Positions 1 to 7,608 of a stretch of 61,604 bases of DNA are shown one piece after another. The DNA is taken from contig CAJFTA010000016.1 of the NCBI GenBank assembly GCA_904419835.1, forward strand, positions 1-61,604, written 5' to 3'. The stretch's first letter is position 1; every line of letters starts with the position of its first letter. Both the position numbers and the translations under genes were made by a program. The DNA comes from an uncultured Pseudoflavonifractor sp. Its GTDB lineage: Bacteria; Bacillota; Clostridia; Oscillospirales; Oscillospiraceae. The notes below the pieces were generated by a model, which saw only the letters and a list, made by a program, of their open reading frames with translations, searched no databases and had not been told where the DNA came from.

Positions 1-106
1 TTCGAGGCGCATGTCCCCGAAAATGACGGATTTTCATTTGATTCCGTCATCTGCGGATGACGGAACTCTGCGAGGCTTCCCCTTCTGGGAGGTTTTTCGG
101 CACGCT
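1..106 (+). repeat. Interspersed repeat family A, copy A1 (left end outside window)
   Basis: This copy shares the family core with copies near 10.2, 16.9, 21.8 and 34.8 kb: a stem around GAGGCGCATGTCCCCGA, then a hairpin with arms TTCCGTCATC and GATGACGGAA, then CTCTGCGAGGCTTCC and a TTTTTCGGCACGCTGG end. The left part is cut by the window edge. It abuts the hairpin at 110-144, at the 3' end of the leftward WYL operon. Confidence 0.85.
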
Positions 107-109
107 GGC

Positions 110-144
110 GGGAGCCCCCGGCGCACACAGTGCCGGGGGCTCCC
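110..144 (-). terminator. GC-rich hairpin after the WYL operon
   Basis: The arms GGGAGCCCCCGGC and GCCGGGGGCTCCC (13 bp) sit just past the stop of the leftward WYL gene. No U-tract follows; on the minus strand the next bases are the repeat-associated motif AGCGTGCCGAAAAACC. It may end transcription, or it may be part of the repeat architecture seen at other gene ends here. Confidence 0.55.
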
Positions 145-158
145 GATAGGACCAATCT

Positions 159-1136
159 TCAGCTTTTCCCATTGTCCAGCAGGGCGGCCTGCCTGGCCAC
201 CCGAGCCCGCATCAGGGCTGCAAAGGGCTCCGGTCCCAGCACCCGCACCACCGGGCCGAAGCCCAGCAGCCGGATGAGCACCTCGGCCTCGTCGTTCTGC
301 TGATACCACAGCCGCACCGTACAGGCGCCGGTCTCCTCGTCGTACTCGCTCTGCTTCTCGTAGGAGGAGAACTCCAGCATGAACCGCTCCACGCCGTTAC
401 GCTCGCCGGAGACCCGCAGGAGCAGGGGCTGGGCGCAGCGGTGGCGGCGGCGCCACTCCGCCACGTTAAAGGCGCCGCCGTACCGCGCCTCAGAGGGGGA
501 GAGGTCCGCAATCCGGCCCAGATTGAGGACATGGCACCCCTGGGCGGCGCCGTCCAGGAGCCTGACGGCGTAAATCCGAAACTTGTCGTCCCGGGGGGAG
601 TACTCCAGCCGCATGGGCCGGTATTCCCCCGTGTGGAGGCCCGTTCTGGGGGAGCGGTAGGTGATGTGGAGCACGGTCCCCTCCTCCAGGGCGGCCAGAA
701 TAGCCTGGAACCGCCGCCGGTAGCCCGGGTCGGCATAGTCGTCCCCGTCCAGAAAGCGGTCGAAGTACACGATATCCTCCTGCCGGTACAGAGGCTCCAC
801 GCCGGACAGGGCCTCCTCCAGGTGGGCGAGCTGCCCGTCGGAGAGGAACAGCCGGAGACGGGGGTCGGACAGCAGGGCCTTCAGCCAGGCGCGCTCCAGG
901 CGGGTCACCGGCAGGGCGGGGAGATGGTCCAGGCGGCTGTAAAACAGGCCGTCCCGATCCTCCAGCAGCGGCCAGTCCCGCCCGTTCAGCAGCTTGGGGA
1001 TGAGCTGGATGACGCTCTCGCCGTAGCCCCGGCCCGCCGCCAGGGCCTCCGCCTGGGCGCGGGTCAGGGGGGCGCCGCGGAGAATCTCCGACACCACCGC
1101 GTAGTAGCAGCCGTAGACCTCGGAAAACAGCTCCAT
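159..1136 (-). CDS. WYL-domain transcriptional regulator (second of a pair)
   Basis: This 325-aa protein resembles the YafY/WYL family of ligand- or nucleic-acid-sensing regulators. The central beta-rich part, around EEGTVLHITYRSPRTG and DDKFRIYAVRLLDG (about residues 150-205), is the WYL-like domain. A C-terminal segment follows, with ADEAEVLIRLLG-type WCX features. I see no clear N-terminal helix-turn-helix, so it may work as a partner of the upstream WYL protein. Its ATG shares one base with that gene's TAA (TAATG), which suggests translational coupling. It probably controls its own operon and the divergent DUF2828 gene (inference). Confidence 0.8.
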   Translation of the reverse strand: MELFSEVYGCYYAVVSEILRGAPLTRAQAEALAAGRGYGESVIQLIPKLLNGRDWPLLEDRDGLFYSRLDHLPALPVTRLERAWLKALLSDPRLRLFLSDGQLAHLEEALSGVEPLYRQEDIVYFDRFLDGDDYADPGYRRRFQAILAALEEGTVLHITYRSPRTGLHTGEYRPMRLEYSPRDDKFRIYAVRLLDGAAQGCHVLNLGRIADLSPSEARYGGAFNVAEWRRRHRCAQPLLLRVSGERNGVERFMLEFSSYEKQSEYDEETGACTVRLWYQQNDEAEVLIRLLGFGPVVRVLGPEPFAALMRARVARQAALLDNGKS

Positions 1137-2368
1137 TACCCCTCACCTCCGTACATCTCCGCCAGGCGGCGGACATCCTCATAGAAGCGGTCAATGGCCG
1201 CCTGATTGTCCCCCTCCAGGGACACGATGCGACCGATGAAGGTCTTGACCCAGTTCATCATCTCGCTGGTGTCCCAGACGTACCGGGTGCAGCGCCACAG
1301 GCCGGGCCCCACCTGCTCCACCGTGCCGCCCCGGCTCTCCCGGCGCAGGCGCTGGATGATATAGTACTCCCTGACCTCGTCGGCCTCTACGGTCATGGAG
1401 AACCGCTCCAGCCGGGCCCGGCCGCGGAGCGACGAGCCCCAGCTGTGGGCCAGCCGCTCCTCCGCCAGCGCGCGGTATGCCCCGTCCTCCTCCTGACCGG
1501 GGCGGAGGGAGAGGGCCTTGATGTAGTCCAGCCGGAGGGAGGTGAAATTCCTCCGCTCGGGCAGCCAGGCCGCCAGATAGCGCCGCCCGGTCTGGACGCT
1601 GACCATAATTTTCACCGGCACAACCGTCATCACCCGCTCCAGGCCGCTGCGGCCGCTGACGTTGGTCACCTCCAGCCGGGCCTGGGCGCGGATGGCCTCC
1701 AGGGCGGTGAGCAGCATCTGGTCCTCCAGGGTGTGGACGATGAAGTGGTGCTTGAACCGTATGCGCCGGTCCTCCTCCGCGCCGCGGCTGGCGAGAAAGC
1801 TGCCCGCCACCGAGAGAGGGGCCGCCTCCCCGAAGAAGCACAGCAGCTCGGGCAGCCGGGCCGGGTCGGGGAAGAGGGCCTCCAGAGTGCAGGGGGACAG
1901 GGTGTAGTACAGAGCCCGGCCCTGCCGCTGCCCGTCCAGAATGCCCATCTCCCCGTACTCCTTCAGCTTGCGCCGGACGGTGGACAGCTCGAAGAGGACG
2001 CCGTACCGCTCCGCCAGGGCGTCGGTGACGGCCTCGGCGTGCCGGGGAAGGCCGTCGGACAGCAGGTCCAGCAGGCAGAAGTGGAGGGTGATGTCGTTGT
2101 CGGTAAAGCTCCTGGACTGCCAGGCCCGGTACAGCGGGTTATGCACCAGCTCCGCCGTGTCCATGGACAGGAACACCGCCTTGCCCTTGGCGCGGTACTC
2201 CCAGCGCAGGTTGTCCCCCAGCCAGCTCTCAATGCGGCGGCGCTCGTTGTCGTAGGTGCGGGCGCTCCTGCCGGCAAACTCCCGCCGGGTCTTGTAGCCA
2301 AAGACCAGAAAATCCCGCATGTACTCCCGCACCGATTCAAACCGCTTTACCAGCTCCCGATAGGCCAT
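1136..2368 (-). CDS. WYL-domain transcriptional regulator with N-terminal winged helix (first of a pair)
   Basis: This is a 410-aa protein. I chose the ATG at 2368 (MAYRELVKRF) because AAAGGAGGTGG lies just upstream; longer readings would start inside the promoter. Residues near ADAVTDALAERYGVLFE and STVRRKLKEYGEMG look like a winged helix-turn-helix. The WYL domain is around TGRRYLAAWLPERRNFTSLR. WYL proteins often sit beside DNA- or RNA-damage systems, and here the divergent neighbour is a Ro60-like DUF2828 gene. The promoter at 2390-2418 would drive this gene and the next WYL gene as one transcript. Confidence 0.85.
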   Translation of the reverse strand: MAYRELVKRFESVREYMRDFLVFGYKTRREFAGRSARTYDNERRRIESWLGDNLRWEYRAKGKAVFLSMDTAELVHNPLYRAWQSRSFTDNDITLHFCLLDLLSDGLPRHAEAVTDALAERYGVLFELSTVRRKLKEYGEMGILDGQRQGRALYYTLSPCTLEALFPDPARLPELLCFFGEAAPLSVAGSFLASRGAEEDRRIRFKHHFIVHTLEDQMLLTALEAIRAQARLEVTNVSGRSGLERVMTVVPVKIMVSVQTGRRYLAAWLPERRNFTSLRLDYIKALSLRPGQEEDGAYRALAEERLAHSWGSSLRGRARLERFSMTVEADEVREYYIIQRLRRESRGGTVEQVGPGLWRCTRYVWDTSEMMNWVKTFIGRIVSLEGDNQAAIDRFYEDVRRLAEMYGGEG

Positions 2369-2389
2369 GCCGCCACCTCCTTTTCTGAC

Positions 2390-2418
2390 AGTATACGGCA
2401 AAGCGGGAGACCTCGCAA
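2390..2418 (-). promoter_or_regulatory. Sigma-A promoter of the WYL operon
   Basis: The minus strand reads TTGCGA, a 17-base spacer, then TATACT. Its start site would lie about 15 bases before the WYL start codon. It is back to back with the TATGAT element at 2452, so a WYL protein bound between them could control both directions. Confidence 0.7.
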
Positions 2419-2451
2419 CTTTTTTGAGAGGAAAAACCAGCGGCCGCGGAC

Positions 2452-2457
2452 TATGAT
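2452..2457 (+). promoter_or_regulatory. Candidate -10 element for the DUF2828 leader
   Basis: TATGAT lies 11 bases before the first predicted stem of the structured leader (2468), so initiation near 2463 would place the RNA 5' end at the base of module 1. No good -35 box exists at 17-18 bases; TTGAGA at 2424 is 22 bases away. That would fit an activator-dependent promoter. Confidence 0.45.
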
Positions 2458-2462
2458 AAGCA

Positions 2463-2602
2463 CAGAAAAGGCGCCCACAGCAGTTCATCTGACTAGCTTG
2501 GGAAAAGCGGCCGGTTCATGGCCGGAATACGGCGCCTTGTCCGCAGAAAGGCACAGACAGCAATCCAATGGGGCTTTGTGGTTCAACTCCACAGCGTGCC
2601 TT
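2463..2602 (+). ncRNA. Putative structured RNA with two tRNA-like modules, upstream of the Ro60-like gene
   Basis: The leader can fold by eye into two similar three-way modules. Module 1 closes with AAGGCGCC (2468-2475) and GGCGCCTT (2531-2538). Inside are a CCCAcAGC/GCTTGGG hairpin and a 5-bp CGGCC/GGCCG hairpin with loop GGTTCAT. Module 2 closes with AAGGCAC (2548-2554) and GTGCCTT (2596-2602). Inside are an AGC..TCC/GGG.GCT hairpin and TGTGG-TTCAACT-CCACA (2577-2593), whose loop matches the tRNA T-loop consensus TTCRANY. Bacterial Ro60 partners (YrlA Y RNAs) carry tRNA-like modules, so a Y-RNA-like role is possible. It could instead be only a 5' UTR structure. Confidence 0.4.
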
Positions 2603-2635
2603 GTCATCCACCCCAGCCGCCAGGGAGGTACCGCC

Positions 2636-4102
2636 ATGCTGGAAGCATTGAAAAGAGAATCCATCCGCACCCGCACGGAGAATGGCGGGGCCGCCTGGTC
2701 CACCACCATGAGCGGCTGCCTGGACCTGTTCTCCACCGCGGGCGCCCTGCGGGGCGCGTCCCGGGAAGAGATTCGGGACCGCTTTCTCCGGGCCTGGGTC
2801 GAGGACCGGGACGCGGCGGTGAAAATCGCCTTCTTCGCCCGGGACATCCGGGGCGGCCTGGGGGAGCGGTATGTGTTCCGCACGATTCTGAAGGAGCTGG
2901 CCCGGCTGTCCCCCGAGACGGTGGCCAAAAACCTGGGGAACATCCCCGAGTACGGCCGCTGGGACGACCTGCTCACCCTCTTTGACACCCCCTGCCGGGA
3001 CGCGGCCATCGCGTACATCAGAGCCCAGCTGGCCCGGGACACGGCGGCCCTGGAGTCCGGAGGGGGGAATGTCTCTCTCATGGCCAAGTGGCTCCCCTCG
3101 GTAAACGCCAGCAGCCCCGACACCCTGCTCTCTGCCAGGATCCTGGTGAAGGGCCTGGGCATGACCGAGGCCGCCTACCGCAAGACCCTCTCTGCCCTGC
3201 GCGCCAGAATCGCCATTCTGGAGAACAACCTGCGTGAGAGGGACTACACCTTTGACTACGCCAAGCAGCCCTCCAAGGCTATGCTCAAGTACCGCCAGGC
3301 CTTTCTCCGCAACGACGGCGAGCGCTACCAGGACTTCATGAGACAGGTCTGTGAGGGGAAGGCGGCCCTCCACACGGACACCCTCTACCCCTACGATGTG
3401 ATCGCACCCGTTCTTGTGGGCAAGGTGATGTCCCAGACGGAGCGCCTTGCCCTGGACACCACCTGGAAGGCCCTGCCCGATTACACCGGCGGCGGCAACG
3501 CCCTTGTGGTGGCCGATGAATCGGGCTCCATGTACAGCGGGTATGTCAGACCTATCCCTGCCGCTGTGGCCCTGTCCCTGGCCATCTACTTTGCCCAGCG
3601 GAACACAGGGGCCTTCCGCAACCACTTCATCACCTTCTCCCGCAGCCCCAGGCTGGTGGAGATCAAGGGTGAGGACCTCTATGAGCAGGTGCATTACTGC
3701 GCAGGCTTCAATGAGTGTGCCAACACCAACCTCCAGGCGGTCTTTGACCTGCTCCTCCGCACTGCAGTGGAGAACCACATGAGCCAGGCGGATATACCCG
3801 ACACCCTGTACGTCATCTCTGACATGGAGTTTGACGAGGGGACCGAGCGCGCGGACGTCACCGTCTTTGAGGGCGCCCGCCGGGCCTTTGCCGCCGAGGG
3901 CTACGCTTTGCCCCGGGTGGTGTTCTGGAATGTGGCTAGCCGCAATCTCCACCAGCCCGTTACCATGAACGAGCAGGGGGCGGCGCTGGTCTCGGGCTGC
4001 ACCCCCAGGCTCTTTGAGATGGCGGCCGGCGGAACAATCTCCCCCTACGCATACATGATGGACGTTCTCAGCTCTCCCCGCTACCGGGAGCTGACGGCGT
4101 AA
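2636..4102 (+). CDS. DUF2828 family protein (Ro60/TROVE-like helical repeat plus vWA domain)
   Basis: This 488-aa protein starts at the ATG preceded by GGGAGGT. The N-terminal half is a helical-repeat region with the family signature FFARDIRGGLGERYVFR and IPEYGRWDDLL. The C-terminal half is a von Willebrand A domain with a complete MIDAS: D294-E-S296-G-S298, and a later Asp (D396) in VISDMEF. The layout resembles Ro60, which binds misfolded RNA and Y RNA, although DUF2828 function is not established. It is divergent from two WYL regulators and its leader has tRNA-like folds. There is no signal peptide, so it is cytoplasmic. Confidence 0.85.
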   Translation: MLEALKRESIRTRTENGGAAWSTTMSGCLDLFSTAGALRGASREEIRDRFLRAWVEDRDAAVKIAFFARDIRGGLGERYVFRTILKELARLSPETVAKNLGNIPEYGRWDDLLTLFDTPCRDAAIAYIRAQLARDTAALESGGGNVSLMAKWLPSVNASSPDTLLSARILVKGLGMTEAAYRKTLSALRARIAILENNLRERDYTFDYAKQPSKAMLKYRQAFLRNDGERYQDFMRQVCEGKAALHTDTLYPYDVIAPVLVGKVMSQTERLALDTTWKALPDYTGGGNALVVADESGSMYSGYVRPIPAAVALSLAIYFAQRNTGAFRNHFITFSRSPRLVEIKGEDLYEQVHYCAGFNECANTNLQAVFDLLLRTAVENHMSQADIPDTLYVISDMEFDEGTERADVTVFEGARRAFAAEGYALPRVVFWNVASRNLHQPVTMNEQGAALVSGCTPRLFEMAAGGTISPYAYMMDVLSSPRYRELTA

Positions 4103-4120
4103 ATCCTATCACAACAATAC

Positions 4121-4157
4121 AGAGACGGCTTGTCCCAATTCGGGATGCGCCGTCTCT
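4121..4157 (+). terminator. Hairpin terminator after the DUF2828 gene
   Basis: The arms AGAGACGGC and GCCGTCTCT enclose an inner GTCCC/GGGAT pairing. The following bases are GCGTGTCAAAAAGCC, the repeat-associated motif, rather than a U-tract. A diverged copy of the same hairpin recurs at 4377-4409, so the two bracket repeat B1. Confidence 0.6.
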
Positions 4158-4375
4158 GCGTGTCAAAAAGCCTCAGTTAAAAAGGACCCGCCTGAACTGG
4201 GGCGGGGGAGCGCGAGGGGGCAGCCGCCCGCCTCGCGTGGAATCGAATGCCCCGGAAGTCTTGCTGCGCAAGGCTTCCGGTGAGCGGAGCGAGGACTTTT
4301 GCGCCGCTGCGGGGCGCAAAAGTAACGGCATTTTTGAAGGCTGTCGAAAAAGTCCTTGGACTTTTTCGACAGCCT
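4158..4375 (+). repeat. Interspersed repeat family B, copy B1
   Basis: This roughly 215-bp unit is nearly identical to 61383-61604 and partly to 28395-28468. It contains GGGGCGGGGGAGCGCGAGGG, a hairpin built on CGGAAG/CTTCCG, a hairpin ACTTTTGCGCC/GGCGCAAAAGT, and a final GGCTGTCGAAAAAGTCC inverted repeat. It is bracketed by two versions of the same terminator hairpin. It fills the gap between the DUF2828 gene and the ATPase remnant and has no transposase. Confidence 0.85.
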
Positions 4376-4376
4376 G

Positions 4377-4414
4377 AGACGGCGCGTCCCAATCCGGGAT
4401 AGGCCGTCTTTTTG
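4377..4414 (+). terminator. Second copy of the AGACGGC hairpin with U-tract
   Basis: AGACGGC and GCCGTCT pair around a GTCCCAATCCGGGAT inner stem, and five T follow. It is a diverged duplicate of 4121-4157 and lies on the far side of repeat B1. A duplication that accompanied the repeat insertion would explain it. Confidence 0.6.
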
Positions 4415-4443
4415 CAGGGAAAGTGTCTCTGTGCTGCGCAGCC

Positions 4444-4728
4444 GTGGGGCGCGGTACCGTCCACAATGGCGGTGGCCAGGGTGGGGATGATGACGGCGTC
4501 CAGGGAGTCCGGGTCGCCGGAGCACTGGATGCACTCCACTGCCAGGCCCTGCTCCTCCATGGCGGCCCCCACCTTCCGCATCAGGGAGGACTTGCCGCAG
4601 CCCGGGCCGCCCTTGAGGATCATCACGTCCTGGGCCTGGTCGGGGTCGATGAGCTGGTCGTAGAGAGAGTAGAAGCCGGAGGGGGCGTTTGCCCCCAGGT
4701 AAAACTGTACACGCGGTTCCGCAGCCAT
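4444..4728 (-). pseudogene. 5' remnant of a P-loop ATPase gene (PRK06851-like)
   Basis: From the ATG at 4728 (GGAGG 12 bases upstream) the frame encodes about 95 residues typical of a roughly 370-aa P-loop ATPase family: an N-terminal GFYSLYDQLI region, Walker A GGPGCGKSS, then CSGDPDSLDAVIIP and VDGTAPH. Similarity stops abruptly at GTAPH. The frame then runs into the terminator copy and repeat B1, and ends at 4177 in unrelated low-complexity sequence. About three quarters of the gene is missing, so it is probably a deletion remnant. The original function is unknown beyond ATP binding. Confidence 0.75.
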
Positions 4729-4870
4729 ATGGATAACCCTCCAGTATTCAAAATAGGAAACGAGACATGGATTTCTTCTCAGTTCCAGCCTATGCCGCAC
4801 CGGTCCGGCGGGTGAGACGGCGGCGGGTCAGCGTGGAAAATTTGCAGTTTAACCCCGGCGGGAGATGTGA

Positions 4871-4876
4871 TATAAT
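4871..4876 (+). promoter_or_regulatory. Extended -10 promoter of selD
   Basis: TGATATAAT is an extended -10 (TGn plus TATAAT), with only a weak -35 (TTTAAC, 4848). The start site would lie about 45 bases before the selD ATG at 4930. Confidence 0.6.
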
Positions 4877-4929
4877 GAAATAAAATTGTTCCGGGCACCT
4901 GTCCCGGAGCAGGGGAGAGGAGGCGCGGT

Positions 4930-5979
4930 ATGAACGAAGAACCGGTCAGACTGACCAAAATGACAGCCGCGGGCGGCTGAGGGGCCAAGATAGGACCGGG
5001 TGTCCTTGGCCAACTGCTGGCGGACCTGCCAAAGGGCTCTGATGAGCGGCTGATGGTGGGTTTTGACGCCAGCGACGACGCTGCCGTCTACCGGATCAAC
5101 GACGATACCGCCATGATCCAGACGGCGGACTTTTTCCCGCCCGTAGTGGACGAACCCCGCAGCTTTGGCCGGATTGCGGCGGCCAACGCCCTCTCCGACG
5201 TGTACGCTATGGGGGGCACGCCCCGCCTGGCCATCAATCTGCTCTGCTTCCCCACCTGCCTGAACCTGGAGATTGTCCGGGAGATTCTGGCCGGCGGCGC
5301 CGACAAGGTGGTGGAGGCCGGAGCGGTCATCGCCGGAGGGCACAGCATTGAGGACACAGAGCCCAAATACGGCCTGTGCGTCACCGGCTTTGCCCGGCCG
5401 GAGGAGATTCTGACCAACAGCGGCGCAAAGCCCGGGGACCTGCTGGTGCTCACCAAGCCGGTGGGAACCGGCGTGCTCTCCACCGCCGCCAAGGCGGAGC
5501 TGCTCACCGACGGGCAGCTGAAGGAGATGATCGGCCTGATGAGCACCCTGAACAAGGGGGCCCAGGAGGTCATGCTGCCCCTGCGGCCCAACGCCTGCAC
5601 GGACATCACCGGCTTTGGCCTGCTGGGCCATGTCAACGAGCTGGCCGAGGGCAGCGGCGTGACGGTACAGCTGTGGGCCGACCAGGTCCCCCTGGCCTCC
5701 GGCGCGCTGGAGCTGGCCCGGGAGGGCATCATCCCCGGCGGCGCCTACCGCAACCGGAGCTACCTGGAGGGCAAGGTGAAGGTGGAGGAGGCTGTGGCCC
5801 TGGAGCTGTCCGACCTGCTCTTTGACCCACAGACCGCCGGCGGCCTGCTCATCTCCATCCCGGAGGCCCGGGGCGGGGAGCTGGTCCGGCGGCTCAGCGA
5901 CCGGGGCATCCCCGGGGCCGTCATCGGCCAGGCGCTGCCCAAAGAGACGCACGCCGTCCGGGTGCTGCCCAGCATGTGA
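4930..5979 (+). CDS. selD: Selenide, water dikinase (selenophosphate synthetase), selenocysteine-containing
   Basis: The 349-aa enzyme makes selenophosphate from selenide and ATP for Sec-tRNA synthesis. Translation from the ATG at 4930 (GGAGAGGAGG upstream) meets an in-frame TGA at 4978-4980, codon 17, in the context AAGG-U-GAKIGPG. Codon 17 is exactly the catalytic Cys/Sec position of SelD (Cys17 in E. coli), followed by the essential Lys20. The frame stays open to 5979 with AIRS-family motifs (GFDASDDAAVY, TDITGFGLLGH, DPQTAGGLL). A hairpin suited to act as a bacterial SECIS lies directly after the UGA. Annotation that reads TGA only as stop would wrongly start the gene near 5053. The genome must therefore also carry selA, selB and selC. 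Confidence 0.96.
4983..5011 (+). promoter_or_regulatory. Bacterial SECIS hairpin in selD
   Basis: Three bases after the UGA, an outer 5-bp stem GGCCA/TGGCC and an inner 5-bp stem AGGAC/GTCCT enclose the loop CGGGT, with an AGAT bulge on the 5' side. A short stem-loop with a G-rich apical loop immediately 3' of the UGA is the expected SelB-binding arrangement. The fold was made by eye. Confidence 0.85.
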
Positions 5980-6000
5980 CGGGAGATACAGTGAAAAGAG

Positions 6001-6036
6001 GCCGGAGCCTGGCTTTGCACAGGCTCCGGTCCTTTT
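6001..6036 (+). terminator. Terminator of selD
   Basis: CCGGAGCCTG and CAGGCTCCGG form a 10-bp stem with loop GCTTTGCA, followed by TCCTTTT. Confidence 0.8.
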
Positions 6037-6064
6037 GTGCAAAAAGTGAGCAGGTTTGGATAAT
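6035..6064 (+). promoter_or_regulatory. Candidate promoter of the ROK gene
   Basis: TTGTGC and GATAAT are separated by 18 bases, about 60 bases before the ATG at 6122. The -35 box overlaps the tail of the selD terminator. Confidence 0.45.
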
Positions 6065-6121
6065 GCGCCGGGGGAGCTCGTGTGATAAACTGGAGGCAAC
6101 AAACAAGAGGAGGATGCTTCC

Positions 6122-7501
6122 ATGAAATTTTTAGGACTGGATCTGCCGGTGACCCACCTGCCCGAGCTGGACAAGACCTTCGTGCCCCTGGCCCGGTTCC
6201 TCCGGGTCTATGAGAGCGGGGCAAAATACCCCTTCGCCCTGGCGGTGGAGCGGGAGGACGGCCTGGTGTCGGTGTATGACACCGCCCTGCGCACCGAGGG
6301 AGCGCTGGACGAGGCGGACCGGCTGTATGTGGACCGGCTGGCCAAGTTCCTCCTCTGGTCCCGGGGCGGCTGGAAGCTCGTCGCCTGCGGCAGCCCGGCG
6401 GCGGCGGAGTACCTGCGCAGCGCCTATGCCCCCGGCGGCAGCCGGAACTTTGACCGGAACTTCATGGAGGGGGTCTACGAGCGCACCTTCACCGTGGAGT
6501 GCCGGAGCTACGCCGAACGCCCGGCGGAGAAGGGATCCTCCCGCCCGGTGGGGCGGCACCTGGAGGGCTGCCGCATCGGCCTGGACGCGGGGGCCAGCAA
6601 CCTGAAGGTGAGCGCCCTGGTGGACGGCAAGAGCGTGTTCTCCGACACCATGCCCTGGCGGCCCAGCGAGCAGAGCGACCCCCAGTACCACTACGACCAC
6701 ATCACCGCCGCCCTCCGCGCCGCGGCGGAGCACCTGCCCCGGGTGGACGGCGTGGGCGTGTCCACCGCCGGCGTGCTGGTGGGGGAGCGGTGCATGGTGG
6801 CCAGCCTGTTCCTCGCCGTGGGCAAGGAGGACTTTGACAGGTCCGTCAAGGACATCTACCCCCGCACCGCCGCCAGCCTGGGGGAGGACATCCCCTTCGC
6901 CGTGGCCAACGACGGCGACGTGACCGCCCTGGCCGGGGCCATGGGCCTGAACGAGAACGGCATCCTGGGCATCTCCATGGGCAGCAGCGAGGCCGGCGGT
7001 TACGTGGACAGGGCGGGCAACGTGACCGGCTGGTTTAATGAGCTGGCCTTCACCCCCATCGACGTGCAGGCCGACGCCGCCCGGGACGACTGGAGCGGCG
7101 ACGTGGGCTGCGGCGTTAAGTACCTGAGCCAGGAGGGCGCGGTGAAGCTGGCCGCCATGGCCGGGCTGGAGATGCCCGAGGGCGGCGCCGCCGACAAATT
7201 CTCCTCCATCCGCCGCCGGATGGATGGCGGCGACAGGTCGGTGGAGGCGGTCTACCGGGACCTGGGCGTCTACCTGGGCCACGCCCTGGCCCTGTACGCC
7301 AAGTTCTACGACATGAACTGCGCCCTGGTGATGGGCGGCGTGGCCGGCGGCGCCGGCGGGGACATCATCCTGTCCACCGCCCGCCAGGTCCTGGCAGACG
7401 AGTACCCCGACTGCGCCTTCTCCGTCCAGGCCCCCGACGAGCGGGTGCGGCAGATTGGCCAGAGCGCCGCCGCCGCCAGCCTGCCGGACAGCCGGGTATA
7501 A
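6122..7501 (+). CDS. ROK-fold sugar-kinase-like protein with an extra N-terminal domain
   Basis: This 459-aa protein starts at an ATG preceded by AAGAGGAGG. From about residue 155 it has ROK/actin-ATPase motifs: phosphate-1 RIGLDAGASNLKVSALVDG, GVGVSTAGVL, the adenosine-side VANDGDVTALAGAMGL and GISMGSSEAGGY. The first 150 or so residues are not part of a normal ROK kinase of roughly 300 aa, and I do not recognise them. The ROK zinc motif (CxCGxxGCxE) is not evident. It may act on a sugar or polyol, or be a non-catalytic sensor. It stands alone between terminators. Confidence 0.7.
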   Translation: MKFLGLDLPVTHLPELDKTFVPLARFLRVYESGAKYPFALAVEREDGLVSVYDTALRTEGALDEADRLYVDRLAKFLLWSRGGWKLVACGSPAAAEYLRSAYAPGGSRNFDRNFMEGVYERTFTVECRSYAERPAEKGSSRPVGRHLEGCRIGLDAGASNLKVSALVDGKSVFSDTMPWRPSEQSDPQYHYDHITAALRAAAEHLPRVDGVGVSTAGVLVGERCMVASLFLAVGKEDFDRSVKDIYPRTAASLGEDIPFAVANDGDVTALAGAMGLNENGILGISMGSSEAGGYVDRAGNVTGWFNELAFTPIDVQADAARDDWSGDVGCGVKYLSQEGAVKLAAMAGLEMPEGGAADKFSSIRRRMDGGDRSVEAVYRDLGVYLGHALALYAKFYDMNCALVMGGVAGGAGGDIILSTARQVLADEYPDCAFSVQAPDERVRQIGQSAAAASLPDSRV

Positions 7502-7517
7502 AAGTACATACAAAAAC

Positions 7518-7550
7518 AAGGGGTCAGCGTCCTTTGGACGCTGACCCCTT
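7518..7550. terminator. Perfect 15-bp hairpin after the ROK gene
   Basis: AAGGGGTCAGCGTCC and GGACGCTGACCCCTT pair perfectly around TTT. There is no U-tract on the plus strand; the minus strand continues with a T-rich GTTTTTG, so it may work in either direction. Confidence 0.65.
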
Positions 7551-7608
7551 GAAACATTCCGGCCCGCTTTTCGTCTATACAGACAGAGCATAAAAGGAGG
7601 GAGTCTGT

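Noticed and set aside
2463..2602. A canonical tRNA gene in the DUF2828 leader.
   Set aside because: Arm lengths and spacing do not form a standard cloverleaf: there is no clear anticodon arm and extra bases lie between the T-arm and the acceptor-like stem. It is only tRNA-like.
5053..5979. selD starting at an ATG downstream of the TGA.
   Set aside because: It would lack the Gly-rich active-site segment and Lys20, and it ignores a strong ribosome site and the SECIS-like hairpin. The selenocysteine reading restores a full-length protein.
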